Shown here piece after piece: positions 27,625 through 36,585 of a stretch of 64,000 nt of DNA. The stretch lies in NCBI RefSeq assembly GCF_024496085.1, contig NZ_CP101751.1, positions 3,472,001 through 3,536,000 of the forward strand, in the 5' to 3' direction. Each line of letters opens with the position of its first letter. Position 1 is the stretch's first letter. The notes under the pieces are model-generated. The model was not told the origin of the DNA and did no database searches. It saw only the letters and a list, made by a program, of their open reading frames with translations. Both the position numbers and the translations under genes were made by a program. Source of the stretch: Flavobacterium cerinum (GTDB lineage: Bacteria; Bacteroidota; Bacteroidia; Flavobacteriales; Flavobacteriaceae).

Positions 27625-30600
27625 ATGACACAACTTTACACTTCAAAAAAGAACTTATTACGTCTGTTTCTCTTTATGGGAACAACCTTTTCCTGGGGAC
27701 AAACACAACAGATTCATTACTGGAATTTTAACGCCTTACCTTCCGGAACTCTTACAACTGTTGCACCGGATGCTTCGTTATTATCAAGCGGAGCTTTAAT
27801 TTCTTATCCCGGAACCGGTGCCGGATATATGGACAATGTAGCCGGATCACTTTTAAACGCTCAAAACGGAGATGCTGCCGGATTGGGATTACGCCCGCGA
27901 AATCCGAGTAATACCAGAGCCTTACTGGTTAATGCGCCAACAACCGGATATCAGAACATCATTATTAAATTTGCTACAACCCGAACCACTCAGGGAGCTT
28001 CAATTCAAAATTATTCCTATACCTTAAACGGAACGGACTTTATCACTACCGGTCTGGCTGTGACTTCTTATTCTCCTCAAACTGAACCTACATATGAGGT
28101 GGTTACTTTGGACTTCTCCGGAATTACCGGTGCGGCCAACAACCCTAATTTTGCCCTTAAAATTGAATTCGGAGGTACTACAGCTGCCGGTTCGAGCGGA
28201 AATAACCGTTTTGATAATCTGACCATTACCGGAACTACAGTTGGCGGTAATGATACAACGCCTCCGCAAGTTACCTTTAATCCGGCCCACAATACAACTA
28301 ACATTGCCATCAATACGCAACCTACCATTTCTTTTAATGAAAACGTTCGTTTGATTGACAATTCGCCTATTACCAATACCAATGTTGATGCTTTAGTCCA
28401 GGTACGCCAGGGCAGTATCACAGGAGCTACTGTACCATTTGACGCTACTTTTGACAACAACACGAACACGATTACGATCAACCCAGCTCAGCCGTTTAAT
28501 AACAGTACTACCTATTTTGTATTCTTATTACCGAATCAGATCGAAGATATGCATGATAATGCCATAACATATAGTTCTGCGGTTTCTTTTTCTACCGTTG
28601 CCTTTGATACAAAGATCGCGATGGCTTCCAATTTTGTAACGGTAAACGAAAATCACGGTACGCTATCATTTAACCTAAATCTGACGAATCCTGCTAATGC
28701 ATCAGTCGATTTAGTTGTAAAAGCAGCTCCGTTCAGTACAGCTGATCAAAATGACTTTACATTACAGACGCAAACATTACATTTTACAGCCGGAAGTACC
28801 GCTACCCAAACCATTTCAATTCCGATTATCGATGACAACCAGGAAGAACAACATGCTGAATATTTTGTTCTAAGTCTTGAAAACCCGGTTGGCTTATCAA
28901 TTAACGGAAATCCAATGGCTACTGTGTATATTAAAGATAATGACCGACAGGCGCCGGTACCGAATAACGATATTCAATTGGAATATATCGGTAGTTTCGA
29001 CCCGTCCGGAGCCAGTAGCAGTTCTTGTGAAATTATCGTACATGATCCGGCTTCGCAACGTCTTTTTACCATTAGTGCGATTTCCGACAAACTGGAGATC
29101 ATCGACTTTTCAAATCCGACTGCTTTAAGCGTGATCAACTCGATAAACATGGCATCTTACGGTGGAATCACCAGTGTAGCCGTTAAAAACGGAGTAGTGG
29201 CTGTTGCTTCACCTAACGCCAACGAACAATTAAACGGATCTGTAGTGTTTTTCGACACTAACGGTACATTCCTAAAACAAGTAACCGTAGGTGCTTTACC
29301 CGACATGGTGACTTTTACACCGGACGGAACAAAAGTAATAACCGCAAACGAAGGACAACCTAACGATGCGTATACCGTAGATCCGGAAGGTTCCGTTTCG
29401 ATTATCGATATTTCAGGAGGTATCGCTTCACTTTCGCAATCGAATGTAACAACCGTTTCATTTGCTTCTTTTAACGCTCAGGAAGCGGCTTTGATCGCAT
29501 CCGGTGTACGTAAAACAAAAAGTACCAGTACACTGGCCGAAGATCTGGAACCGGAATACATCACCATCAGTCCAAATTCACAAAAAGCATGGGTAACGTT
29601 ACAGGAAAACAATGCAATTGCTGAAATTGATCTGGTAACCAAAACCGCTACCGATATCTGGGCTTTAGGAACAAAAGATATTAGTTTGCCGGGTAACGGA
29701 ATGGATATATCCGATAACAATAATGAGGTATTAATTGCCAACTGGCCGATTCAAGCCTATTATATTCCGGATGCTGTAGCCAACTATAGCGTAAACGGAA
29801 CCACTTATCTGGTTATGGCTAACGAAGGAGATGAAAAAGAATATGCCGGTTTAACCGAAAGAACCACTATCGGTGCTAATACGTACACTTTAGATCCTGC
29901 CATTTTTCCGAATGCATCCATTTTAAAACAAAATCACAATGCCGGAAGATTACGTGTAACGAACCTTAACGGTAACACCGATTCAGATTCCGACTTTGAA
30001 GAAATCAAAATCTTAGGATCCCGTTCCTTCTCCATCTTTAATGCCGATACTAAAGAAATCGTATTTGACAGTGGTGATGATTTCGAAATGTATACCGCAA
30101 TGACACCGTCTATCAGTCCGATTTTCAATGCCGATCACGGTGATAACGTTAAAAAAGGAAGAAGCCGTGCCAAAGGTCCGGAACCGGAAGGCGTTACTGT
30201 AACGCAAATCGCCGGTAAAACATTCGCTTTTATCACTTTGGAACGTGTTGGTGGTGTGATGGTTTATGACGTAACCAATCCAAATGATGTAAAATTCGTA
30301 GACTATAAAAACAGTCGTAGCACTTCGGCTTATTCCGGTGATTTCGGTCCTGAAGGTGTTACTTTTATCAAAGCAGCTGACAGTCCGAACGGTAAAAATT
30401 ATGTGGCAGTAGCCAATGAAATCAGCGGAACGATCAGTATGTATGAAGTAAATACAGCAAATCTAACCAACGACGATTATGTTAGTGCTCCGAAAACATT
30501 TACCGTCTTCCCGAATCCGTCTACTAAAGGAGTCGTTTATTTTAACCGTATGGCGAGTTATTCATTATACGATCTGACCGGAAAATTAATCCAGTCGGAA

Positions 30601-30696
30601 AAAAACGCTATGTTGATCAATACATCTAAATTGACTTCAGGTATTTATCTGATCAAAACCGATGAAGGGATCACTCAAAAACTGGTTGTTAAGTAG
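27625..30696 (+). CDS. Large secreted protein: Ig-like, Calx-beta and choice-of-anchor I domains with T9SS sorting domain
   Basis: 1,023 residues with a signal peptide ending about FSWGQ. Domains in order: an unassigned N-terminal beta domain (about 27-200), an SbsA-type Ig-like domain (about 210-330, DTTPPQVTFNPA), a Calx-beta domain (about 335-445, VNENHGTLSFNLNL), then a choice-of-anchor I beta-propeller (about 450-945) and a type A T9SS sorting domain (VFPNPSTKG to TQKLVVK). The choice-of-anchor I fold is related to phosphatase-like propellers, but I see no catalytic proof here. Expected on the cell surface or secreted. Confidence 0.85.
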   Translation: MTQLYTSKKNLLRLFLFMGTTFSWGQTQQIHYWNFNALPSGTLTTVAPDASLLSSGALISYPGTGAGYMDNVAGSLLNAQNGDAAGLGLRPRNPSNTRALLVNAPTTGYQNIIIKFATTRTTQGASIQNYSYTLNGTDFITTGLAVTSYSPQTEPTYEVVTLDFSGITGAANNPNFALKIEFGGTTAAGSSGNNRFDNLTITGTTVGGNDTTPPQVTFNPAHNTTNIAINTQPTISFNENVRLIDNSPITNTNVDALVQVRQGSITGATVPFDATFDNNTNTITINPAQPFNNSTTYFVFLLPNQIEDMHDNAITYSSAVSFSTVAFDTKIAMASNFVTVNENHGTLSFNLNLTNPANASVDLVVKAAPFSTADQNDFTLQTQTLHFTAGSTATQTISIPIIDDNQEEQHAEYFVLSLENPVGLSINGNPMATVYIKDNDRQAPVPNNDIQLEYIGSFDPSGASSSSCEIIVHDPASQRLFTISAISDKLEIIDFSNPTALSVINSINMASYGGITSVAVKNGVVAVASPNANEQLNGSVVFFDTNGTFLKQVTVGALPDMVTFTPDGTKVITANEGQPNDAYTVDPEGSVSIIDISGGIASLSQSNVTTVSFASFNAQEAALIASGVRKTKSTSTLAEDLEPEYITISPNSQKAWVTLQENNAIAEIDLVTKTATDIWALGTKDISLPGNGMDISDNNNEVLIANWPIQAYYIPDAVANYSVNGTTYLVMANEGDEKEYAGLTERTTIGANTYTLDPAIFPNASILKQNHNAGRLRVTNLNGNTDSDSDFEEIKILGSRSFSIFNADTKEIVFDSGDDFEMYTAMTPSISPIFNADHGDNVKKGRSRAKGPEPEGVTVTQIAGKTFAFITLERVGGVMVYDVTNPNDVKFVDYKNSRSTSAYSGDFGPEGVTFIKAADSPNGKNYVAVANEISGTISMYEVNTANLTNDDYVSAPKTFTVFPNPSTKGVVYFNRMASYSLYDLTGKLIQSEKNAMLINTSKLTSGIYLIKTDEGITQKLVVK

Positions 30697-30717
30697 TTTA
30701 TTATATTTTTAGGAGAA

Positions 30718-30750
30718 AGCCGGGTTGGATTCGTTTCCAATCCGGTTTTT
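30718..30750 (+). terminator. Intrinsic terminator after the T9SS protein gene
   Basis: A 10-bp stem CCGGGTTGGA / TCCAATCCGG (one G-U pair) is followed by TTTTTG, about 24 bases after the stop. Confidence 0.75.
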
Positions 30751-30825
30751 GTTTTTAGGGCGTTAAATTGCTCCTAAAACAGAATTAAGGTCTGACAATT
30801 TTATAAATTTGAGAAAACAATTATC

Positions 30826-31890
30826 ATGACCCGGAACCATTTAATTACCGAAAAATTACAAATCCGCTACCCGATCGTTCAGGCTCCTATGTTAGGCGTA
30901 ACAACACCTGAAATGGTCGCCGCGATTGCCAATGAAGGCGGACTGGGTTCTTTACCGGTTGGCGGTTTATCTCCGGAAAAAACAACTGAACTGATTCGAA
31001 AAACAAAACAATTAACTTCATATCCTTTTGCGGTTAATCTTTTTGCTCATACTATCCCTGATATTACTATTGCCGAAGCGCAACAAATGCAGGAATATCT
31101 GTCAGAACTCGGCCGAAAAAACGGATTGGAGTTTCCCGCTCAATCAATTGAGAAACTCGTCTTTTATTCTTATAAATCCCAAATTGATATTCTTATTGCC
31201 GAGCAGATTCCCATCGTTAGCTTTACTTTCGGAATTCCGGATGATGAGAGTCTTTTAAAATTAAAAGCAAACGGGATTCTTTTAATCGGAACAGCGACTT
31301 GTCTTGAAGAAGCACTAATACTCGATAAAAAAAATATTGATATTATTACTGCACAGGGAATCGAAGCCGGAGGACATCGCGGTACTTTTCTCGATACTAT
31401 TCCATTACCGCAAGTAAGTGTTATGGCATTGGTTCCGCAAATTGTCGGCCGTATTAACAAACCGGTTCTGGCTTCCGGTGCTATTAATGATGGTAATACA
31501 ATCCGGGCGGCACTTGCTATGGGTGCTTCCGGTGTTCAAATCGGGACAGCTTTTATTGCTTCATCCGAAAGTATGGCCATTCCGACCTATAAACAGGCCG
31601 TTTTAAACGCTAAGGATACGGATAGTACACTTACCCGTACTTTTTCCGGTCGATGGGCCAGAGGACTTCAGAATCAATTTATGTCGGCATTGGATCATAG
31701 CGGACTTACACCGCTTCCCTACCCGATTCAGAATAGTTTAACTACACCGTTACGCCAGGTAGCACAACAACATAATAATAACAATTTTACGAATATGTGG
31801 TCCGGACAATCCGCTCCGAAAATACAATTACCGGATTGCGCGGCCATATTCCGGGAATTGGTTCGGCAAACGGAAATAAAAAACACCTGA
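30826..31890 (+). CDS. Nitronate monooxygenase
   Basis: 354 residues, FMN-dependent TIM barrel of the 2-nitropropane dioxygenase family, oxidising alkyl nitronates. Seen: the N-terminal YPIVQAPMLGVTTPEM, the glycine-rich TAQGIEAGGHRGTF around the catalytic histidine, and the phosphate-binding PVLASGAINDGNTIRAALAMGASGVQIG split across two strands. The C-terminus ends KNT followed by TGA inside a long palindrome, so the repeat provides the stop codon. Monocistronic. Substrate in vivo unknown. Confidence 0.9.
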   Translation: MTRNHLITEKLQIRYPIVQAPMLGVTTPEMVAAIANEGGLGSLPVGGLSPEKTTELIRKTKQLTSYPFAVNLFAHTIPDITIAEAQQMQEYLSELGRKNGLEFPAQSIEKLVFYSYKSQIDILIAEQIPIVSFTFGIPDDESLLKLKANGILLIGTATCLEEALILDKKNIDIITAQGIEAGGHRGTFLDTIPLPQVSVMALVPQIVGRINKPVLASGAINDGNTIRAALAMGASGVQIGTAFIASSESMAIPTYKQAVLNAKDTDSTLTRTFSGRWARGLQNQFMSALDHSGLTPLPYPIQNSLTTPLRQVAQQHNNNNFTNMWSGQSAPKIQLPDCAAIFRELVRQTEIKNT

Positions 31891-31953
31891 CAGGTTTTAA
31901 AAACCTGTCAGGTGTTTTTGCAAGACCGGTTTCGAAACCTGTCGGGCGTTTTT
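31879..31953. repeat. Perfect 19-bp palindrome plus degenerate second copy, probable bidirectional terminator
   Basis: 31879-31897 and 31901-31919 are exact reverse complements (core CACCTGACAGG / CCTGTCAGGTG) with a 3-base loop and A/T tracts on both sides. The right arm recurs at 31935-31953 with two transitions (AAACCTGTCGGGCGTTTTT), next to a second small palindrome GGTTTCGAAACC (31928-31939). It lies between convergent genes and carries the stop codon of the nitronate monooxygenase gene. It resembles a dispersed intergenic repeat used as a terminator. Confidence 0.75.
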
Positions 31954-31955
31954 AT

Positions 31956-33173
31956 CTAGATTCCTATTTCGATCTGGAAACGAACATACCAGTTATTTTT
32001 AGTTGATCCGTCATTAAAACTTAAACGGTCATACGTAAACTCCGTTTGTAGTTTAAAAGCATGCTCCCAAAGGTATTTGGTCAATCCTAAAGTATATTCA
32101 TTTGTATTCGGTGTTAAAGCCTGAATATCTTTATTTGCTTTTTGTGTCGAAAAACGTCCGATAATTTCATAATTCGTCGGGAACGTATAACTCAACTGAT
32201 AATCCATACCATGTCCGACATATACGTAATTCGTTAAAGTCGGATCTAACGGATCAACCGCTATCGGATTGTGTGAAGCACGTGACATATAGGATGCCAT
32301 CGCCGCCCAACCGTTGTATTTTAACATCGCATCCGCAAAAAAGGAGCGCATCGTTTTTTGCTGGTATAAATCATCACCCAATTGTCCTTGCGTTCTTCTT
32401 GCATTATTATTTTGATGATAAGCTCCTGAAAACAATAATTTCGGTGTTTTTTCACGTGCCAAATCGCCTTCAAAGTTCGATCCGTCTTTTGTAAAAGCAC
32501 CTAACGGGAATAATTCGATTTTACCGGTAAGCGCGACACCGTTATCCGGGCTTTTTGTCCAGTTACGACCTTCTCCGGTTGTCACGGCTGCTTTTAAATT
32601 ATAAGAGAACTGATCCTTCTTTTCATTTAGAAAATAGGCCTGAATACCAAAATCGCGGTCAATATTAAACTTTGCATTATTAATCGAACGATCGGTTAAC
32701 TGTAAAGCTCCGGATGAATTCACCCGTTGACGGTTCCCCGGTAGTTTCGTTTGTCCGAATGTAAAACTCCAGTTGCGATTAGGTCTGTAGATCACCGCCG
32801 CATCCCGAATAATATTGATGTTTTCACCATCATGAATCTCCCCTACATCACCCGGTGCAAACGACAATTGCAATACATACAGGAAATGCGGATTTCCTAC
32901 ATAACCGTCAAAACGCAAACGCAAACGACGAATCTGTCCGTCATACGCATCATCCTCTCCTTCATTCTTGATAAACCCGATTCTGTTTTGCATCCGAAAA
33001 CGGATATTCAATTGAAAAAGACTATCGGCAGACGTAATCCCTAAGCCCTTACCATAGCTGTAATAGGGTAATGCGGCTAATTTTAAATCGTTATCTTTGG
33101 TAGTAATCTTAATGTCCTGCGCCTGTAAGACAGCTGCAAAGAACAGTAAAACAAAGGTTAGTTGTAATCTCAT
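31956..33173 (-). CDS. Outer-membrane porin of the OprO/OprP (phosphate-selective porin) family
   Basis: 405 residues. Signal peptide MRLQLTFVLLFFAAVLQAQ, then about 16 alternating beta strands ending RFQIEIGI with terminal hydrophobic residues, as in outer-membrane barrels. The N-terminal FQLNIRFRMQNRIGF and RRLRLRFDGYVG segments are typical of the OprO/P family. Phosphate selectivity cannot be assumed in Bacteroidota, where these often pass other anions or are unspecific. Its promoter faces away from prmA. Confidence 0.8.
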   Translation of the reverse strand: MRLQLTFVLLFFAAVLQAQDIKITTKDNDLKLAALPYYSYGKGLGITSADSLFQLNIRFRMQNRIGFIKNEGEDDAYDGQIRRLRLRFDGYVGNPHFLYVLQLSFAPGDVGEIHDGENINIIRDAAVIYRPNRNWSFTFGQTKLPGNRQRVNSSGALQLTDRSINNAKFNIDRDFGIQAYFLNEKKDQFSYNLKAAVTTGEGRNWTKSPDNGVALTGKIELFPLGAFTKDGSNFEGDLAREKTPKLLFSGAYHQNNNARRTQGQLGDDLYQQKTMRSFFADAMLKYNGWAAMASYMSRASHNPIAVDPLDPTLTNYVYVGHGMDYQLSYTFPTNYEIIGRFSTQKANKDIQALTPNTNEYTLGLTKYLWEHAFKLQTEFTYDRLSFNDGSTKNNWYVRFQIEIGI

Positions 33174-33196
33174 GTTAGTGTTGTGTTATCTGACAG

Positions 33197-33204
33197 CAAA
33201 ACTA
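33197..33204 (-). promoter_or_regulatory. -7 promoter element of the porin gene
   Basis: TAGTTTTG on the minus strand matches TAnnTTTG, 23 bases before the ATG. Confidence 0.55.
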
Positions 33205-33239
33205 ATGTTATTTATTGGCGGACGATATTAAGATAATGT

Positions 33240-33247
33240 TACCTTTG
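33240..33247 (+). promoter_or_regulatory. -7 promoter element of prmA
   Basis: TACCTTTG with a TTG at 33215-33217, 22 bases upstream, gives both elements of a Bacteroidota promoter. It sits 15 bases before ATG 33263 and within the longer open frame, which fixes the prmA start. Confidence 0.65.
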
Positions 33248-33262
33248 CGAAAAATTAATGTT

Positions 33263-34096
33263 ATGCAGAACAATTATATAGGATATCATTTTACAGTGGA
33301 ACCCAAGGAGTTAGGATCGGAAATTTTAATTGCCGAACTGGGAGAAACAGCTTTCGAAAGTTTTATTGAAACCGAAAACGGACTTTCCGCTTATGTTCAA
33401 AAAGAGCTTTGGAATGAAAATATACTGGATGATATTCAGATTTTACACTCTGATGAATTTACGATTTCCTATACGTTTGAAGAAATCGAACAAGTGAACT
33501 GGAATGAAGAGTGGGAAAAGAACTTTGAAGCAATCGATATTGACGGTATTTGTCATATCCGCGCCCCTTTCCATGAAAAAACCGACGCACAATATGATAT
33601 CGTGATCGAACCGAAAATGAGTTTCGGAACCGGACATCACGAAACGACTTTTATGATGGCACAACACCTGTTGGAAACCGATGTAACCGGTATGAAAACT
33701 TTGGATATGGGATGCGGTACTGCTATTTTGGCCATTTTAGCCGAAATGCGCGGTGCACAACCAATCGACGCTATTGATATCGATAACTGGTGTTACCTGA
33801 ATTCTATTGAAAATGCAGAACGTAACAACTGCAAACACATCACGGTTTATGAAGGCGATGCTGCGCTGCTTGTAGATCAGAAATACGATTTGATCATTGC
33901 AAACATCAACCGAAATATACTCCTAAACGATATGCAGGCGTATGTTAACTGTCTGAATAAAGGCGGATTACTTTTATTAAGCGGCTTTTATGAAGAAGAT
34001 ATTCCTTTTATCGATGCATCGTGTACAGAGAAAGGATTGACATATGTTAAAAAGTTACAAAAGAACAATTGGGTATCTCTAAAATATGTAAATTAG
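33263..34096 (+). CDS. prmA: Ribosomal protein L11 methyltransferase
   Basis: 277 residues from ATG 33263; the 16 codons upstream contain the promoter. It methylates ribosomal protein L11 using S-adenosylmethionine. The AdoMet site LDMGCGTAILAIL (about 147) and the catalytic-loop equivalent IIANINRNIL are seen, and an N-terminal substrate-recognition domain precedes them. Followed after 26 bases by clpS, so both may share a transcript. Confidence 0.92.
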   Translation: MQNNYIGYHFTVEPKELGSEILIAELGETAFESFIETENGLSAYVQKELWNENILDDIQILHSDEFTISYTFEEIEQVNWNEEWEKNFEAIDIDGICHIRAPFHEKTDAQYDIVIEPKMSFGTGHHETTFMMAQHLLETDVTGMKTLDMGCGTAILAILAEMRGAQPIDAIDIDNWCYLNSIENAERNNCKHITVYEGDAALLVDQKYDLIIANINRNILLNDMQAYVNCLNKGGLLLLSGFYEEDIPFIDASCTEKGLTYVKKLQKNNWVSLKYVN

Positions 34097-34122
34097 CTAA
34101 AAATTAAACTAAGCTTCTGATT

Positions 34123-34398
34123 ATGAGTACCCATGAAAAAGTTTTAGAAAGTGTATCCGTTGAAGAACTGATTTCGCTAAACAATGAAATCGTGCTGTTT
34201 AATGACGATGTAAACACTTTCGATCACGTAATTGATACTTTAATTCGCGTTTGTGACCATACGGCCGAGCAAGCGGAACAATGTGCTATTCTGGTACACT
34301 ATACCGGAAAATGCACGGTTAAAACCGGTTCGTATAAAGACCTGAAACCACAGTGTTCATCACTGCTGGATGCCGGTTTAAGCGCTGAAATTCAATAA
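34123..34398 (+). CDS. clpS: ATP-dependent Clp protease adaptor ClpS
   Basis: 91 residues. ClpS delivers N-degron proteins to the ClpAP/ClpCP protease. The family core IVLFNDDVNTFDHVIDTL and the later VHYTGKCTVKTGSY, with conserved Asp-Asp, are seen. Close to the usual 90-100 residues. It lies downstream of prmA and before a strong terminator. Confidence 0.92.
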   Translation: MSTHEKVLESVSVEELISLNNEIVLFNDDVNTFDHVIDTLIRVCDHTAEQAEQCAILVHYTGKCTVKTGSYKDLKPQCSSLLDAGLSAEIQ

Positions 34399-34400
34399 TA

Positions 34401-34428
34401 AAAAAGTCCCGAAAATTCGGGACTTTTT
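34401..34428. terminator. Bidirectional terminator after clpS (copy 1 of a recurrent sequence)
   Basis: Perfect stem AAAAAGTCCCGAA / TTCGGGACTTTTT between convergent genes. The same sequence recurs after creD at about 41830. Confidence 0.85.
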
Positions 34429-34444
34429 TATTATTGCTTCTCTA

Positions 34445-34858
34445 CTAATGAGGCAGAATATCTTTTAACAATCCATAGATATAAGTTCCCAAAAGTGCTC
34501 CTAACAAGATCACTCCGGCTCCCCAGAATCCGGCTCCTAACAGAATAAAAATTGGTCCCGGACACGATCCGACCATTGCCCATCCCAATCCGAATAAAGT
34601 ACCTCCGATAATATAACGGGCAAATCCTTTTTCTTTATCTTCAATTTTAATCGGCGCTCCGGTATAATCTTTTACATTATTCCGTTTAATTAACTGAACA
34701 CCAATTACACCGGTTACTACAGCAACCATAATAATCCCGAACATATGGAACGACTGAAATTGAAACATTTCATAAATACGGTACCACGATACGGCTTCCG
34801 ATTTGGTTAGTACGATTCCGAAAACAAATCCTACCAGTATAAATTTTATATATTTCAT
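34445..34858 (-). CDS. YeeE/YedE-type membrane protein, second subunit (DUF6691-like)
   Basis: 137 residues with about four membrane segments. The motif MVGSCPGPIFILLGAG (about 95-110) with its cysteine matches the YeeE/YedE family, which moves sulfur compounds such as thiosulfate through the inner membrane. It follows the 186-residue partner after two bases, the usual two-gene arrangement in Flavobacteriia, each gene giving half of the full-length fold. Substrate inferred from family. Confidence 0.8.
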   Translation of the reverse strand: MKYIKFILVGFVFGIVLTKSEAVSWYRIYEMFQFQSFHMFGIIMVAVVTGVIGVQLIKRNNVKDYTGAPIKIEDKEKGFARYIIGGTLFGLGWAMVGSCPGPIFILLGAGFWGAGVILLGALLGTYIYGLLKDILPH

Positions 34859-34860
34859 GA

Positions 34861-35421
34861 CTATCCGAAAATTAAGGGTAAAAGAAAATGGGACATAATC
34901 AATCCTCCGATAAAGAATCCGATTACAGCGATTAAAGACGGTAATTGTAAATTACTCAATCCCGAAATCGCATGTCCGGACGTACAACCACCGGCATAAC
35001 GGGTACCGAAACCGATCAGTAAACCACCAACTAACAATATAATAAAGGTCTTCGGACTTTTCAGGGCTTCAAATCCCATTAACGAATCCGGAGCCAGTTT
35101 TCCTTCCGGCGCTTCAATATGCATTGTTGCCAGTTGCTCAACTGTTTTCGGATTAAGAGCAACACCGCTTCCGTCGCTTAAAAAATGAACCGCTACAAAA
35201 CCGCCCAGCATCGCTCCGAAAACAACAGCCAGATTCCAGCGTTGTGCTTTCCAGTCGAATCGGAAAAATTCGGCAAAACGACCCGCTCCCGCTACACTGC
35301 ATAATGTTCGTAAATTAGATGACATACCAAACGCCTTTCCAAAATAAATAAGCATTAGCATAACCATCCCGATCAAAAAGCCCGATATATACCAGGGCCA
35401 TGTTCCATAAATAATTTCCAT
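34861..35421 (-). CDS. YeeE/YedE-type membrane protein, first subunit
   Basis: 186 residues with four to five membrane segments. Seen: GTRYAGGCTSGHAISGLS (about 140-157), the conserved cysteine-containing pore motif of YeeE/YedE (DUF395) thiosulfate transporters. It is the upstream half of a pair with a separate, shorter subunit. No sulfur-oxidation or rhodanese gene is adjacent, so the substrate is not proved. Confidence 0.82.
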   Translation of the reverse strand: MEIIYGTWPWYISGFLIGMVMLMLIYFGKAFGMSSNLRTLCSVAGAGRFAEFFRFDWKAQRWNLAVVFGAMLGGFVAVHFLSDGSGVALNPKTVEQLATMHIEAPEGKLAPDSLMGFEALKSPKTFIILLVGGLLIGFGTRYAGGCTSGHAISGLSNLQLPSLIAVIGFFIGGLIMSHFLLPLIFG

Positions 35422-35438
35422 AAAAAATTGATTTGAGA

Positions 35439-35446
35439 CAAAAGTA
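35439..35446 (-). promoter_or_regulatory. -7 promoter element of the YeeE/YedE pair
   Basis: TACTTTTG on the minus strand matches TAnnTTTG, 17 bases before the ATG at 35421. Confidence 0.55.
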
Positions 35447-35509
35447 CTTATTCAACTATTATTTTGTGTAACAATGATTACATAATTTTCAGCAAATAAA
35501 ATATTCTGC

Positions 35510-35517
35510 TACCTTTG
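35510..35517 (+). promoter_or_regulatory. -7 promoter element of the DUF4199 gene
   Basis: TACCTTTG matches TAnnTTTG, 21 bases before the ATG at 35539; no clear -33 element. Confidence 0.55.
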
Positions 35518-35538
35518 GAATCATAAATTTATCCGCAC

Positions 35539-36024
35539 ATGAAAAAGTTTTTTACCGAAATAAAATGGAGTGTTATTTTTTCCGTTACTGCTATTTTATG
35601 GCTGTTTTTAGAGAAAGCAACCGGTTTTCACGATGAAAGAATCAATCGTTATTTCTTTATCAGTCTGCTTTTCGGGATTGTTTATATTATCATTTATACA
35701 CTGGCTTTAAGAGAGAAACGAAATACGTTCTATAACGGAAACATCACATACAAACAGGCTTTTATTTCCGGTGCGATTCTAACTTTATTGATTGCAGCAA
35801 TCAGTCCGCTGGTACAAATCATTTTTCACGAACTGATCGCTCCTGAGTTTTTTACAAATGCTATTGCCAATGTTGTCAAAACCAATCCGGCCCGAAAAGA
35901 ATTTGCTACAGGTTATTTTAATCTGCAAAGTTTTATTTCACAAGGATTTTTAAACATCTTGTCACTTGGTATCGTAGCATCAGCAGCTATTTCCTTTTTC
36001 ATTCAGACTAAAAAACAAAATTAA
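35539..36024 (+). CDS. DUF4199-type membrane protein
   Basis: 161 residues with four hydrophobic segments (about 12-25, 40-57, 75-95, 135-155). The pattern of helices and the charged FFTEIKWSVIF opening resemble DUF4199 proteins, common in Bacteroidota and of unknown function. It precedes the lipoprotein gene by two bases, so both are probably co-transcribed. Confidence 0.65.
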   Translation: MKKFFTEIKWSVIFSVTAILWLFLEKATGFHDERINRYFFISLLFGIVYIIIYTLALREKRNTFYNGNITYKQAFISGAILTLLIAAISPLVQIIFHELIAPEFFTNAIANVVKTNPARKEFATGYFNLQSFISQGFLNILSLGIVASAAISFFIQTKKQN

Positions 36025-36026
36025 TT

Positions 36027-36494
36027 ATGAAAAAAATATCATTTGTCCTACTTACGCTGGCTTTATCTGTTACTTCCTGCATCAGTACCAAGTCGACCAT
36101 TAAAAACATAGATGATACGGCTTCACGACCGATTATCCGGGATGATTATTATGTTTTAACCGAATACAGTGACAATGCCAAATACGGCTATGATCAGGAC
36201 TATCCGATCAATATCGGCTTTATAGCCGAATCACAGGAAAAGAACAATGTAACTTACTTTTTTAACGGATTAGAAGGTCCGGACGGGCAAAAATTACAAT
36301 TCGAAAAAACCGGAACCTGTTGTCCGTTTCCTACCAAACACAACCGGGTAGGAGCCGGAATGCTGGCTGTATATACCGTAACCTGGGAAGGCAATTCAAA
36401 ACCGGTTACGCTTCATTTCAACACTTTCGAAAAAGGCAAAATAATGTGTCCGAAAGGTTTATCCATTAAGAAAAACCCATCCAGAACACACTAA
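36027..36494 (+). CDS. Lipoprotein of unknown function
   Basis: 155 residues with a lipoprotein signal peptide; the lipobox is SVTSC (cysteine about 18). The mature part is beta-rich and has two adjacent cysteines (GTCCPFP) and one later (KIMCPKG). No family recognised with certainty. Co-transcribed with the DUF4199 gene and followed by a terminator. Confidence 0.7.
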   Translation: MKKISFVLLTLALSVTSCISTKSTIKNIDDTASRPIIRDDYYVLTEYSDNAKYGYDQDYPINIGFIAESQEKNNVTYFFNGLEGPDGQKLQFEKTGTCCPFPTKHNRVGAGMLAVYTVTWEGNSKPVTLHFNTFEKGKIMCPKGLSIKKNPSRTH

Positions 36495-36520
36495 TTTTAA
36501 GAATTTTATAAGAAATCACA

Positions 36521-36551
36521 TCCTTTCGGAACGTATTTCGGAAGGATTTTT
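36521..36551 (+). terminator. Intrinsic terminator before kdsA
   Basis: A 10-bp stem (TCCTTTCGGA / TTCGGAAGGA, two G-U pairs) leads into TTTTT; the kdsA promoter begins right after it. Confidence 0.7.
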
Positions 36552-36555
36552 GTTG

Positions 36556-36563
36556 TATATTTG
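36556..36563 (+). promoter_or_regulatory. -7 promoter element of kdsA
   Basis: TATATTTG matches TAnnTTTG, 22 bases before the ATG. Confidence 0.55.
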
Positions 36564-36585
36564 TTGCACTTTTTAAGAATCAACT

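Noticed and set aside
31956..33173. Pho-box before the OprO/P-type porin
   Set aside because: Only one TAACATTA unit is present without a second at 11-bp spacing.
33215..33262. Longer N-terminus for PrmA from a TTG
   Set aside because: It contains the -33 and -7 promoter elements; the conserved protein begins at 33263.
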